A DNA stretch of 64,000 nucleotides from Paenibacillus uliginis N3/975 (GCF_900177425.1 NZ_LT840184.1:2628010-2692009); one strand, 5' to 3'. Positions 54,592 to 63,397 are shown, counted from the first letter of the stretch. The notes: generated by a model from the sequence alone, not told the origin. A program made the numbers and translations.

Positions 54592-54749
54592 CAATCAACT
54601 CAGCTCCATTTCAATAAGTGTTTATCTTGTTTTAAATATAGAGTGGGCATCTTTCACTCAGCTGAAGATGACCTTACATTTACCTTAAATAGAAATGGAA
54701 CAATCGGGTGCAAAACTTTATCATGTATAATTAAATAGGGTGATGTAAA
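54592..54749. promoter_or_regulatory. divergent promoter region of the peptide-defence module
   Basis: TATAAT at 54726-54731 lies 18 bases before the response-regulator start and lacks a good -35 hexamer, as for activator-dependent promoters. CCTTACATTTACCTTA at 54672-54687 contains a TTACnnnTACCTTA-like repeat that might be the regulator site. The operator call is inference. Confidence 0.45.
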
Positions 54750-55463
54750 TTGGACATGATGAAGAATAAAAAAATATTGATTGTTGATGATGAACCGGAG
54801 ATTCGGGAAATGATTGAGCGATTCTTGCGGAAAGAGGGCTTTTTTCGTATTTACACAGCAAAGGATTATAACACTGCGTTGTCCATTTGCAGGCTGGAGA
54901 AACCAGATATGGCCATTCTGGATGTTATGCTGCCTGACGGAGACGGGTTTTCGCTTCTCTCATCAATCCGATCTTTTTCGGACATGCCTGTGCTGTTTCT
55001 GTCTGCGCGTGGCGAGGATGAGGATCGGCTGTTGGGCCTAGGGATGGGGGCTGACGATTATATGGTTAAACCTTTTTTGCCGAGGGAACTGATTTTGCGG
55101 CTGATGGCTATTCTGAAGCGGGTGTATGCTTCCAATGTTGTCGAGAGACTACCTGTTTTTCGACTCGGTGGACAGTTAATCGATTTGGAAAGTGCTGTAG
55201 TAAAGAGAGAAGAGACAGAATTATCACTGACAGCTAAAGAGCACTCCATCCTGATTAAGTTGTATGAGAATCAGGGCCGAATTGTAACAAGTGATGCTTT
55301 ATGCCAAGCGGTATGGGGAGATGACTGCTATGGTTACGAGAATACATTAATGGTTCATGTTCGAAGAATTCGGGAAAAAATAGAAGAGGACCCTTCTAAC
55401 CCCGCATTTTTGCTAACGGTAAGAGGTTTAGGTTACAAGCTTATGGTACAGGAGTGCCGCTAA
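54750..55463 (+). CDS. OmpR-family response regulator of the peptide-defence module
   Basis: 237 residues. Receiver with DDEPEIRE, phosphoacceptor Asp in MAILDVMLPDGDGF, Ser in FLSARGEDEDR and Lys in DYMVKPFLPRE. The C-terminal winged helix (LTAKEHSILIKLYENQGRIV...TLMVHVRRIREKIEEDP) resembles SpaR/NisR and BceR types. The start is TTG at 54750 with AGGGTGAT at the right distance; ATG at 54756 is an alternative. Overlaps the kinase gene by ten bases. It should activate the divergent ABC operon. Confidence 0.92.
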   Translation: MDMMKNKKILIVDDEPEIREMIERFLRKEGFFRIYTAKDYNTALSICRLEKPDMAILDVMLPDGDGFSLLSSIRSFSDMPVLFLSARGEDEDRLLGLGMGADDYMVKPFLPRELILRLMAILKRVYASNVVERLPVFRLGGQLIDLESAVVKREETELSLTAKEHSILIKLYENQGRIVTSDALCQAVWGDDCYGYENTLMVHVRRIREKIEEDPSNPAFLLTVRGLGYKLMVQECR

Positions 55464-56842
55464 TGGATGGAGTTGTCCGAATTTTACGGCGATTTGTCGG
55501 ATCGACAATTCTGGTTTCTTTGATGTTACTGCTATTCAACCTGATTCTACTTGGTTCTCTTATATTTAAGGAAATCCATACACAGCCATCACCGGAGTCA
55601 GTTGTAGAGCAAATTGCCGCGGGGCTCGAAGGTAAGGATGGAAACTATACCTTGGCTCCACAGGCGATAAGTCTCCTGGATTCGAATCAGGCTTGGGCCA
55701 TGCTACTGAATTCAGAGGGGAAGATGAAGTGGAGTGACCGGCTCCCTGAAGAGATTCCCCATACCTATAGCATCACGGATGTGGCCAAGTTTTCACGTTA
55801 TTATCTAAAAGAATATCCCGTTTATGTATGGGAGCATAAAGAAGGATTGCTGGTTGTGGGCTATCCTAAAAACAGTTATGGAAAATATCAATTTAATTTT
55901 TTGACTGACTGGCTCAAGTCGCTACCTATAAGAATTTTGTTATTGCTGGTGTGTAATGTGGCGTTGGCCTTATTGCTATCGGTGCTGATCGGTACCCGAC
56001 TCATTCGCGGCATAAGGCCCCTGATTAACGGAATTCAATCACTTGCGAAGGAGAAGCCGGTTCATGTCGAAACCAAGGGGATTTTTTACGATTTATCAGA
56101 AAGTATAAATGCTACGTCCAATATCTTGCAGAGTAAAAATGACGCTCTTAAAGCGAGGGATGAAGCACGTTCCAATTGGATTTCAGGGATTTCCCACGAT
56201 ATACGTACACCGCTGTCGATGATTCTGGGTTATGCCAGTGAACTGGAGGACCAGCCGGGGCTGACGACTGAACAGAAGCAGCAGGCTGGCATTATACGCC
56301 GCCAAGGGGAGAGGCTGCGTTCTCTGGTGAGTGACTTGAACCTTGTTTCTATGCTTGAGTACGAAATGCAGCCGCTTCACTTGAAGCAAATCAGGTTTTC
56401 GGTTATGGCTAGACAGGTGGCAACTGAATTTCTGAATAATGGCCTGGATGAACGTTATTCGATTACATTAAATATCCAAGAAGAGAGCCTATACATTATG
56501 GGGGATGAGAGATTATTGTATCGTGCTGTAACGAATCTTGTACATAACAGCGTGCTGCATAACCCGGAAGGATGCGAGATTATGCTGGAAACCTTACGGT
56601 CACCGAAAGATTCCTTTTATCTATTTGTAGTTTCTGATAACGGGACTGGCATCCCCAAAGAGTATTTATCCGACGTTGTTGTGCTTCCCTATACTACAGG
56701 GCGTATCCGTCCCGTTCGCCAGGGGCATGGTCTTGGGCTTCCTATGGTTGCACGCATCGCGCAAGCTCACCAGGGTCAACTTATGCTAGAGAGTGACACT
56801 GGACAAGGGTTAACTGCTGTGATAAAATTGCCTGCGCCATAG
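55454..56842 (+). CDS. sensor histidine kinase of the peptide-defence module
   Basis: 462 residues. Two membrane segments (ILVSLMLLLFNLILLGSLIF and LPIRILLLLVCNVALALLLS) enclose an external sensor of about 130 residues, longer than the sensor-less Bce type and more like SpaK/NisK. H-box SGISHDIRTPLSMILGY, N-box LVHNSVLHNPEG, and ATP-lid glycines DNGTGIPKEY and GHGLGLPMVARI. It would detect a peptide outside the cell and phosphorylate the preceding regulator. Confidence 0.92.
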   Translation: MPLMDGVVRILRRFVGSTILVSLMLLLFNLILLGSLIFKEIHTQPSPESVVEQIAAGLEGKDGNYTLAPQAISLLDSNQAWAMLLNSEGKMKWSDRLPEEIPHTYSITDVAKFSRYYLKEYPVYVWEHKEGLLVVGYPKNSYGKYQFNFLTDWLKSLPIRILLLLVCNVALALLLSVLIGTRLIRGIRPLINGIQSLAKEKPVHVETKGIFYDLSESINATSNILQSKNDALKARDEARSNWISGISHDIRTPLSMILGYASELEDQPGLTTEQKQQAGIIRRQGERLRSLVSDLNLVSMLEYEMQPLHLKQIRFSVMARQVATEFLNNGLDERYSITLNIQEESLYIMGDERLLYRAVTNLVHNSVLHNPEGCEIMLETLRSPKDSFYLFVVSDNGTGIPKEYLSDVVVLPYTTGRIRPVRQGHGLGLPMVARIAQAHQGQLMLESDTGQGLTAVIKLPAP

Positions 56843-56919
56843 GCGAGGTTCCTGTCAGATGACTGTGACCTTGCCCCCGTAGAGTAGACAGTATTTTAAA
56901 ACTGAAACACATAAAACAA

Positions 56920-56952
56920 CCTTAGTTCGATATTCCACCGGACTAAGGTTAT
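56920..56952. terminator. bidirectional terminator between kinase and protease genes
   Basis: CCTTAGT (56920-56926) pairs with ACTAAGG (56942-56948). TTATTT follows on the plus strand and TTGTTTTAT on the minus strand, between convergent genes. Confidence 0.75.
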
Positions 56953-56982
56953 TTAGTTTGGCCTGAATTAATTCTTGCACTG

Positions 56983-57822
56983 TTATTCAAAAATTATCTC
57001 TGCATATTTCTGCAAATAATCGATTGGTATGGCGAGCCCTACGGTGATGGATTGATCCCCCTGTGTCGTATTTGAGGTGGCGAACACAACAGCGATAACG
57101 TTCCCCTCCTTGTTGATCACAGGGCTGCCGCTGTTTCCGTTATGGATAGGCGCCTGTATCATAAGCATGGGAAGCTCACGCTTCTCAGATGAAGTCAATC
57201 CTAGCACGGTACCTTCAGTGGCGATTCGGTAAAATGCTAACGGATTGCCAATGACATTTATAGGGTCGCCCTCTTGATACGATGTCTCTGTTTCCAGTTG
57301 CAGTGTAGGCAGGTTGGTCTCATCGTCTCTAATTTTAAGTATGGCGATATCGAGTTCTATGTCACTGACGATGACATCTGCCAGATATGATTTTCCATGA
57401 AGGAACTGGATAATGCCAGCTTTGTCATCTGCCATTACATGTTGATTCGTAATAATGAGGCCGCTCGGTGCGATATTAAAGCCTGTGCCTTTTCTATCGC
57501 CGACACTGACGTTAACAACGGATTGTTTATATTTCTGGATCTGTTCCTCTTGCGATAACTCTGAATCCTTTTTCAAAAAACGGAGTGAAGGCAGATTATA
57601 TATCTGCGGTATAAAAGCGATCAGATTGCCGAAAAGTAGAAGGGCCAGAATCACAATAATTGTTTTTTTGATCCATGTTCTTTGGGGTGGAGGATTCAGC
57701 TCATCATCTTCATCGTCGTTCTCCATGTTCCAAAATTCTTCTTCCCATTCATGAACTGGTTCTGTAGTATCATCTAGTGACTCGGCGGGTGTTTGGGGAT
57801 CGTTCAGCTCATCGTTACGGAT
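56983..57822 (-). CDS. membrane-anchored trypsin-like serine protease (S1C, no PDZ)
   Basis: A DegP/HtrA-type protease lacking a PDZ domain. Numbered from the ATG at 57726: one membrane segment at about 22-40 (TIIVILALLLFGNLIAFIP), then catalytic His96 (TNQHVM), Asp126 (ELDIAIL) and Ser199 (HNGNSGSPVI), 247 residues in all. That ATG has no ribosome site. The frame stays open upstream, and AGGGAGG lies 8 bases before an in-frame ATC at 57822-57820. Starting there adds 32 acidic cytoplasmic residues (RNDELNDPQTPAESLDD...), so I extend to 57822. Start codon uncertain; protease assignment firm. Likely external protein quality control. Confidence 0.82.
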   Translation of the reverse strand: MRNDELNDPQTPAESLDDTTEPVHEWEEEFWNMENDDEDDELNPPPQRTWIKKTIIVILALLLFGNLIAFIPQIYNLPSLRFLKKDSELSQEEQIQKYKQSVVNVSVGDRKGTGFNIAPSGLIITNQHVMADDKAGIIQFLHGKSYLADVIVSDIELDIAILKIRDDETNLPTLQLETETSYQEGDPINVIGNPLAFYRIATEGTVLGLTSSEKRELPMLMIQAPIHNGNSGSPVINKEGNVIAVVFATSNTTQGDQSITVGLAIPIDYLQKYAEIIFE

Positions 57823-57973
57823 GGAAAATACCTCCCTGCTAATGAGAAATTATGAAAATCACGGATTCAAGACAATTATATCAAACCTTGGGAGACTATG
57901 TCAGGAACGAAGGGATACGTGCTAGATAAGCAAAACAAGCTGCAGCCACACTAGACTGCAGCTTGTTTATTCA

Positions 57974-59119
57974 TCATTTCAAATGCTCGATGATCGTGCG
58001 GTAAGCAGTGACCGCCTCGTAATCATGAACATTAAATATCGTCGGATCAACTCCGGTTTTAACGATAACCGTGCGTTCCTTCTGGTTCACATAAATATGC
58101 TGCCCGTAAATGCCGCGCGCCATAAATTCAGTGCCGTTGCTGTCTTGAGGAACCCACCATTGGTATTGGTACCCAAAGAAATCATTAGCTGCCCCAGGTA
58201 GCAAATCCGCCCGGCCGTCGAGCGTAACCGATTGCTTGACCCAATCTTTAGATACGATTTGGCGGCCATTCCAATCTCCATTATGTAAATAAAGTCTTCC
58301 GAACTTGGCGTAATCCCGAAGTGTCACGTTAACGAACGTGAATGCTATCTCGGTGCCATGCAGATCGGTGTTCCAATAAGCATCGTGTTCCATGCCAAGC
58401 GGCTGCCATATTTTTTCTTCCAAATAAGCAGAGGCTTTCTTTCCGGTTGTTCTTTCAATTAGCATGCACAAAATTTGAGTATCAACGCTTTTATATTGGA
58501 AACGTCCAGGCGCCTCCAATCTTGTCAGTTTTTGTACGTATTCAGAAATGGGAACAGCCTTTTCGCCGAACACATCACTCAAGAAAGTGTGAATTTCCGC
58601 ATCTTTGTCACTGTAATCTTCATTAAAGCGAACGCCGGAAGACATTTGCAGTATATCCTTAATACTCGCCCCGTCAAAGCCGCTTCCGATTAACTCCGGC
58701 AAATATAAGGTCACGGGATCATGAACATCGTTCATTGCCCCTTCATCAAACGCAATGCCGATTAATGCGGAAACTATCGATTTAGCCACGGACATAGACA
58801 TCGCAGTCGAATGCTCATTATACCCGTTAAAATACTGCTCGGTCACAATCGTATCGTCTTTTATGACCAGAAACCCGGTGGCGAACACCTTTTGCAAATA
58901 ATCCGAGACTTTGATGCTTCTGCCGTCGAATTCATAATTTATTTCGCTTAACGGCTGTTCGTTTTCTTGAAACAGAAATTTGTGTTCTGGGGCTTGAATA
59001 TCGTTTTTGGGCATAATCTGGTTCATATTTCTAAAGCTCCACGCGATATGGTCTTCGTGCAGCATCGTTTCTAATTTGCTTAAATCGTAAAGTTGATTAT
59101 GTACAGTATTCAAATTCAT
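57974..59119 (-). CDS. serine hydrolase, beta-lactamase/class C penicillin-binding fold
   Basis: About 381 residues, no signal peptide. Catalytic SxxK tetrad SVAK (Ser110, Lys113) in TAMSMSVAKSIVSALIG and the YxS motif in FQYKSVDTQIL. Family members are esterases, D-amino-acid peptidases or lactamase-like enzymes; the cytosolic form without a leader argues against a penicillinase. GGAGG is 5 bases before the ATG at 59119; the frame extends to 59167 without a site. Monocistronic, role unknown. Confidence 0.87.
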   Translation of the reverse strand: MNLNTVHNQLYDLSKLETMLHEDHIAWSFRNMNQIMPKNDIQAPEHKFLFQENEQPLSEINYEFDGRSIKVSDYLQKVFATGFLVIKDDTIVTEQYFNGYNEHSTAMSMSVAKSIVSALIGIAFDEGAMNDVHDPVTLYLPELIGSGFDGASIKDILQMSSGVRFNEDYSDKDAEIHTFLSDVFGEKAVPISEYVQKLTRLEAPGRFQYKSVDTQILCMLIERTTGKKASAYLEEKIWQPLGMEHDAYWNTDLHGTEIAFTFVNVTLRDYAKFGRLYLHNGDWNGRQIVSKDWVKQSVTLDGRADLLPGAANDFFGYQYQWWVPQDSNGTEFMARGIYGQHIYVNQKERTVIVKTGVDPTIFNVHDYEAVTAYRTIIEHLK

Positions 59120-59321
59120 CGAAACCTCCAGTTGTGATAATAATTCCAATTTCCGATATTCTTCCATTGTACCGTACTATTAGAAGTATACAAAATAATG
59201 ATTACTGAATACGATACAGATAAGCACCTGACACAGAAGCTGTTGGAATATACGTATGAGCCGACCCCTATCTTTGCATGCAATCTCTACGCCCCTTTAT
59301 CTTTCTTGGGAGGTAACCAAG

Positions 59322-59947
59322 GTGAAGACAATAAATACGGAAAAGGTGTTCCAAAAAATTCAAAACAGTGATCAATAAGCGCGATATCTCCTTGATGGAC
59401 AAGGAAAACTGTATCGCTACCTCTATCAGTACGCCGGCTTTATCGCTCACTATGATATTCATTGCTTTAAATCTGTTTATAAGGACGAGGGGTTCCTTAA
59501 CTTTATACGACATTTTGAAGAATGCTATTATCTGTGTTACGGCGATCGAGGGGCATTCAATACAGAGCTGAAGAAATATGTGGCCGCACATGCGGAAAAG
59601 ATACGCACCGAATTTGCGATTCGAGAGGAACAACTCTGGAAAAGTACGAGCAGGAAAAACATCAGTTACAGGAACAGCTCAATGCCTTAGGGAATCGATC
59701 TGAGATGGTTGATCGCGTAGTAAAGGAATTGCATGAAGATGCGTTTGTATTGATGAAAAAAATAAAGTACACATCCTTGGAAAAAGAAGAGTAACGAACC
59801 GCACGTCAACAAATATTAGACTCCCTAGAACTAATTAATTAGTTAGAAGAATACTTCGTGGTACCCTCAGAGTCAAAAAGTAATAAAGAGGCGCTAGCTG
59901 CCTTTCAAGAGAAAGTAGAATCACAAAGGGAAGTAGCAATAAAATGA
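59322..59947 (+). pseudogene. decayed gene of unknown family, first of a former pair
   Basis: GGGAGG then GTG at 59322 begins KTINTEKVFQKIQNSDQ, broken by TAA at 59376. The same frame continues (ARYLLDGQGKLYRYLYQYAG...FNFIRHFEECYYLCYG, in blocks) until a frame change near 59634, then LEKYEQEKHQLQEQLNALGN and a coiled-coil-like part to TAA 59792, and on through another stop to TGA 59945. Restored length would be about 205 residues. The final TGA overlaps the next ATG (ATGA). No family recognised. Confidence 0.65.
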
Positions 59948-60289
59948 ATTCCTGGTTGGAGAAGCTTAGTGATGAACTCTGGGGACCTGTAGAGCATTCT
60001 CCTATACTGTACTTAAGCAGAGCAAAAGCCCACTATTCATCAATTGATGAATATTACCGGTTTAAAACCGGTTATATTCCTTTATACTTAGGGAAAAGCA
60101 AAAGCGTATTCTCACGGATACAAAACCATCACGATGGCTTTTATTCTGGCACTTATGGACTACGATTAAGAGAACGAAGGACTTAGCGATGTTAAATTTC
60201 GTATAACAAGCTCAAATCTAAGCGAACTTGCCCACGAAGATTTATACTCAATAGTGGGAGAAATAGAAAAAGGAGTTAACTCCAGTTAA
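59944..60289 (+). pseudogene. decayed gene, second of the pair (possible GIY-YIG-like)
   Basis: The ATG at 59944 opens NSWLEKLSDELWGPVEHSP, then GYIPLYLGKSKSVFSRIQNH, and ends early at TAG 60184. A shifted frame continues GLSDVKFRITSSNLSELAHE and stops at 60287. IPLYLGKSKSVFSRIQNH loosely resembles the YIG...R..H core of GIY-YIG nucleases; this is tentative. The ATGA overlap with the upstream remnant shows they were one operon. Confidence 0.5.
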
Positions 60290-60379
60290 CGAAGTGAAAG
60301 AATTAAAAAACTTATATTGTTCAGCGCTAGTCAATAAGACTATTGAATTTCTAGCTCCAAGAGGGGGAGAGTTCTTTCG

Positions 60380-60442
60380 ATGTCCGAGATTCCATTTGGA
60401 TATATGATAGAGAATGGGAAAATGGTTAAGCATCCCTTTTAG
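60380..60442 (+). pseudogene. possible fragment of a recombinase-family gene
   Basis: A 20-codon frame encodes MSEIPFGYMIENGK followed by MVKHPF and a stop. IPFGYxIENGK resembles the 'recombinase' domain start of large serine recombinases (iPfGY...nGk). Too short to be sure. Confidence 0.3.
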
Positions 60443-60489
60443 TCACAAGACTGCAGCATGAATATACACAATATCAGGAGGGCTATGAT

Positions 60490-60741
60490 ATGGCTAAATC
60501 CAAAGTAGCAAAAAGACCAACAAGAGATGAGTTTGTGTTAGAAGAACTCGGAAATCAACTCACAGAGGCTTATCAAGAGGAATCAGAGATAGTTTTAACT
60601 GTTTGGGGATGGGAAGAGGCTGTTCGTGGCAAGATCGATCAGATGGACTCCAGGACAGGCAAAGTACACATCAAAAAGAGTGGTGGTATTACGAAAGTTC
60701 CTTTCATGGATATCATGCAAGTTAATTATCCGAGGGATTAA
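60490..60741 (+). CDS. YolD-like family protein
   Basis: 83 residues matching the YolD-like family: RPTRDEFVLEELGNQL, an EESEIVLTVWGWEEAVRGKI strand region, KVHIKKSGGITKVPFMDIMQ. These small proteins usually accompany a UvrX/DinB-type Y-family polymerase gene on plasmids, phages and islands; none is present here. GGAGG precedes the ATG. Function unknown. Confidence 0.83.
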   Translation: MAKSKVAKRPTRDEFVLEELGNQLTEAYQEESEIVLTVWGWEEAVRGKIDQMDSRTGKVHIKKSGGITKVPFMDIMQVNYPRD

Positions 60742-61152
60742 CTTAATCAAATAACTATTTCATTAGAATTAGATATTAAATTGAGGAGTCTACATAATGC
60801 TAAGGGTCGACCTTGACCGGGAAGGACCTTTTAAACAGATTTTCAAAGTGCACTGACATCCACTTCGTTCTCATATTGGCCTACGATATTAAAGTTAGTG
60901 CCTTTGCCATATGTGGTTGGCGGTATAATGACACCCTCGTTTCTACATCCTCAACTGGAAGGTTTGCTTAACAGGCTGTCGATAATTTCGACCGCCTGTT
61001 AAGCAACGAATAACGATTGGGTGAGGCAAGGAATGTACACAAAAGAAAGGTATTCGAATTAACTTGAAGGCTGGCCTACACTATGATTCGGCAGCCTTCG
61101 TTGTTTGAGTTTAAGATGTTGATGCTCAAACAAACCTGCGCAATGGAAGCGG
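60742..61152. other. intergenic region, no supported gene
   Basis: About 410 bases. A 19-codon frame from an ATG at about 60797, after GAGGAG, encodes MLRVDLDREGPFKQIFKVH and may be a gene-start relic. The region also holds the large hairpin at 60964-61006. Otherwise nothing recognisable. Confidence 0.4.
60964..61006. repeat. long near-perfect inverted repeat
   Basis: TTGCTTAACAGGC (60964-60976) is perfectly complementary to GCCTGTTAAGCAA (60994-61006). Inside, GTCGA pairs with TCGAC, leaving one mismatch and a five-base loop. No T-run on either side. Confidence 0.75.
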
Positions 61153-62025
61153 CTAAAGCTTCGGTCTCGCAAAACGTCCGACAATTTCCGTGGACTGCAC
61201 CACATTCATAAAAGCGTCAGGGTCAGTTTGGACTACCGTTTTTCGGACGGCCGCCAATTCATAACGGGTGGTTACCGTCATAAGCGTGTAGTTTTCTTGC
61301 TCGCTGTACCCCCCCTCCGTATGGATGCACGTTATTCCATGGTGCAGCTTGCGCAGCTGACAAAGCATCTGATCTTTTTGCTTTGTTATGATGAAGCAGG
61401 TGACCTTGATATGCCCGACATGAATTATGTCGACCACTTTTCCCTTCACAAACGTAGATAACATGGAGTAAAGCGCCAGGTCCCAGCTCCGGAAAATGCC
61501 AAGTGTCAAAATCACTATGCCGTTCAAGAGGAACAAGAAGTTGCCCATCGGAACGTCCCATTTGCGCGTTACGATGGAGCCGAGGATATCGAACCCGCCT
61601 GTAGAGCCGCCGACCCGCAGCGAAAAGCCGATGCCCGCCGCCGAGATGATGCCGCCGAATACGGCGGCCAGAATAGGGTCTTTGGTTATCTGGATAACAG
61701 GAATCATAGCCATAAACCAAGTGGCGCTGACGACCGAGACGCAGCTAAGGACGATATATCTCCGTCCGACCGCCTTCCATCCCCAGAAGATGAGAGGGAC
61801 ATTAAGCAAAAAATATACGACGGAAATATTCCACCCGGTTATATAACCAATGATGGAAGCAACCCCCGTAACCCCACCGGATAAAAGCTGATGGGGAATC
61901 AGGAACAAATTGAGACCAGCCGCCACAAGCAGGGAGGAGAAGAGAATTACTCCAATCTCCTGCAATGGTTTGAGCACAGTTTTGATCGGTTTACTAATGA
62001 ACGGTAAGTAATAATTTTGACTCAT
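61153..62025 (-). CDS. YitT-family membrane protein
   Basis: 290 residues. Five to six membrane segments (IGVILFSSLLVAAGLNLFLI, SVVYFLLNVPLIFWGW, FGGIISAAGIGFSLRVGGSTGG...) and a cytoplasmic C-terminal DUF2179 domain (CFIITKQKDQMLCQLRKLHH; YTLMTVTTRYELAAVRKTV). This is the standard YitT layout. The family is abundant in Bacillota and largely uncharacterised; a transporter role is often assumed. Monocistronic. Confidence 0.9.
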   Translation of the reverse strand: MSQNYYLPFISKPIKTVLKPLQEIGVILFSSLLVAAGLNLFLIPHQLLSGGVTGVASIIGYITGWNISVVYFLLNVPLIFWGWKAVGRRYIVLSCVSVVSATWFMAMIPVIQITKDPILAAVFGGIISAAGIGFSLRVGGSTGGFDILGSIVTRKWDVPMGNFLFLLNGIVILTLGIFRSWDLALYSMLSTFVKGKVVDIIHVGHIKVTCFIITKQKDQMLCQLRKLHHGITCIHTEGGYSEQENYTLMTVTTRYELAAVRKTVVQTDPDAFMNVVQSTEIVGRFARPKL

Positions 62026-62404
62026 GATCCGGGCCTTCTTTTCTCATATTTTAGTCATAAAAAAATCTTATCGGTATAAATTATTATTTTTATCGTTATA
62101 CCAGACAATGACAAATATTATAGCTAAAGAAGTGAATTAATGAGTTTTTTTGCCTCGTAAGGGCATTAGGAAAACAATTTATAGGTAGGGAATGAGCCGC
62201 TGTTGGAGCTCAGTGGGAACAGTAGCATTCACGTGAAACGATAGTTGAATAACAAACCATTAATGAGTAAACTGGTACCCATAGACTGGACAATTTGAAA
62301 AAAGGTGAGGATGCAAGCGTGTACTTTATTACACCTTAACAATGTGTCTTAAGATGAGGGAGTGACCTTGAACTTATACCATCACTTTACTGGAGGAATC
62401 TATC
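62026..62404. other. divergent intergenic region
   Basis: About 380 bases between the YitT and pentapeptide genes, with no supported gene. GTGTA/TACAC near 62318-62334 is a short inverted match. Promoters are presumed but I could not pick hexamers with confidence. Confidence 0.4.
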
Positions 62405-63073
62405 ATGTTATCAACTTCCCGAACGACCAGTGACAGCCTAAAGATTACATCACCCAAAATCCCCAGACAGCTCGAACCCATCCTGCTGACGGACTGCGGA
62501 ATAGAGGATGACGCTTGCTTTAGACAAGTCATCTTTCAGGACGAACAAATTTCATATCTCAATGCAAATAAAGCACTGTTCGACCAGACTGTGTTTCAAA
62601 ATGTTACGCTTGAACATGTTTCACTAAAACATGTGGAACTGACCGACGTCGTGTTTAACCACTGTGATTTGTCCAATGCTGATTTTAGTGATGCTATTAT
62701 TCACAGAGCTCAGTTTAACCACTGCAAAATACTCGGACTTGATCTTACAGCCGCAACGATTCGAAACACATCCTTTAACCACTGTACCGGAGATTACGCA
62801 GCCTTACGCTTTGCGAATATGAAGCAGGTGTCTTTCCGTTCCACCTCGCTACTCAAGTCGGATTTCTATCATTCTGAACTGTACAAAGTCGAATTTGATG
62901 AAGCAATCATCGATCAAGCTCAATTCTCTGGCACGAAATTAGCCGGAATTGACTTAAGCAGAGCGGATTTTCATAACCTGGGCTGTACGCTGGAGGATCT
63001 GAAGGGTTGTATTATATCTCCGGCTCAGGCAATTCTGTTTACGAAAATATTCGGGCTGGTTGTGAAAGAATAA
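62405..63073 (+). CDS. pentapeptide-repeat protein
   Basis: 222 residues made largely of A(D/N)LXX-type pentapeptide repeats, such as FQNVTLEHVSLKHVELTDVV, CDLSNADFSDAIIHRAQF, and FANMKQVSFRSTSLLKSDFY, which fold as a right-handed quadrilateral beta-helix. Length and single helix are in the range of Qnr/McbG-type proteins that shield DNA gyrase, but the diagnostic loops are not recognisable, so gyrase protection is only a possibility. GGAGGAATC precedes the ATG. It neighbours an apparently drug-inducible exporter. Confidence 0.85.
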   Translation: MLSTSRTTSDSLKITSPKIPRQLEPILLTDCGIEDDACFRQVIFQDEQISYLNANKALFDQTVFQNVTLEHVSLKHVELTDVVFNHCDLSNADFSDAIIHRAQFNHCKILGLDLTAATIRNTSFNHCTGDYAALRFANMKQVSFRSTSLLKSDFYHSELYKVEFDEAIIDQAQFSGTKLAGIDLSRADFHNLGCTLEDLKGCIISPAQAILFTKIFGLVVKE

Positions 63074-63111
63074 CTCCAAGTCTTTCAATCAATGTAAAGT
63101 CGGGAAAATTC

Positions 63112-63140
63112 TTGAACAATAACTATTGAAGAGATACAAT
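63112..63140 (+). promoter_or_regulatory. sigma-A promoter of the ABC exporter leader
   Basis: TTGAAC (63112-63117), 17-base spacer, TACAAT (63135-63140). Transcription would start about 63147, giving a 280-base leader before the exporter ATG. Confidence 0.8.
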
Positions 63141-63170
63141 ATAAATAATCTTTTAGTTGAGGTGAAAAAG

Positions 63171-63200
63171 ATGTCTTTCCGTATCGTTCGAAGTAACTAG
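63171..63200 (+). CDS. nine-codon leader peptide ORF
   Basis: GAGGTG is 6 bases before an ATG encoding MSFRIVRSN and a TAG stop. Promoter, strong ribosome site, tiny ORF and downstream terminator together resemble the leader peptides that sense ribosome-targeting drugs upstream of resistance genes. Confidence 0.55.
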   Translation: MSFRIVRSN

Positions 63201-63306
63201 TTTTCGGGCTGGGTAAAAACGCGTACCAGCTATCAAGGGGGCAGTCTGTCCTTTTGATTGTACTAAAACTAGAACTTTGAATGGTGTCGGCAAGTCATTA
63301 TTAAAG

Positions 63307-63397
63307 CCAGGGCACTTAGCTATTTAACATGAAGAACCGTGAATTTATTCAAATGAAGGTTCCTTATAGTTAAATTGTGTGGACTCCTGGTTTTTTT
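63307..63397 (+). terminator. long structured terminator/attenuator before the ABC exporter
   Basis: Nested complementary segments: CCAGGG (63307-63312) with TCCTGG (63385-63390), ATTTAAC (63322-63328) with GTTAAAT (63369-63375), and GAACC (63334-63338) with GGTTC (63358-63362), followed by T7 (63391-63397). It lies 33 bases before the exporter ATG and after the leader ORF, so read-through probably needs an alternative fold. Confidence 0.65.

Noticed and set aside
56983..57726. Calling the protease HtrA/DegP
   Set aside because: It has the catalytic domain and membrane anchor but no PDZ domain, so only the S1C-type family name is supported.
62311..62352. 13-codon frame (MQACTLLHLNNVS) upstream of the pentapeptide gene as a drug-sensing leader
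   Set aside because: The GGTGAGG directly abuts the ATG, too close for initiation, and no terminator-type hairpin with a T-run follows before the gene.
62405..63073. Naming the pentapeptide-repeat protein as Qnr
   Set aside because: The repeats are clear, but I cannot identify the Qnr loops or sequence identity needed for that name.
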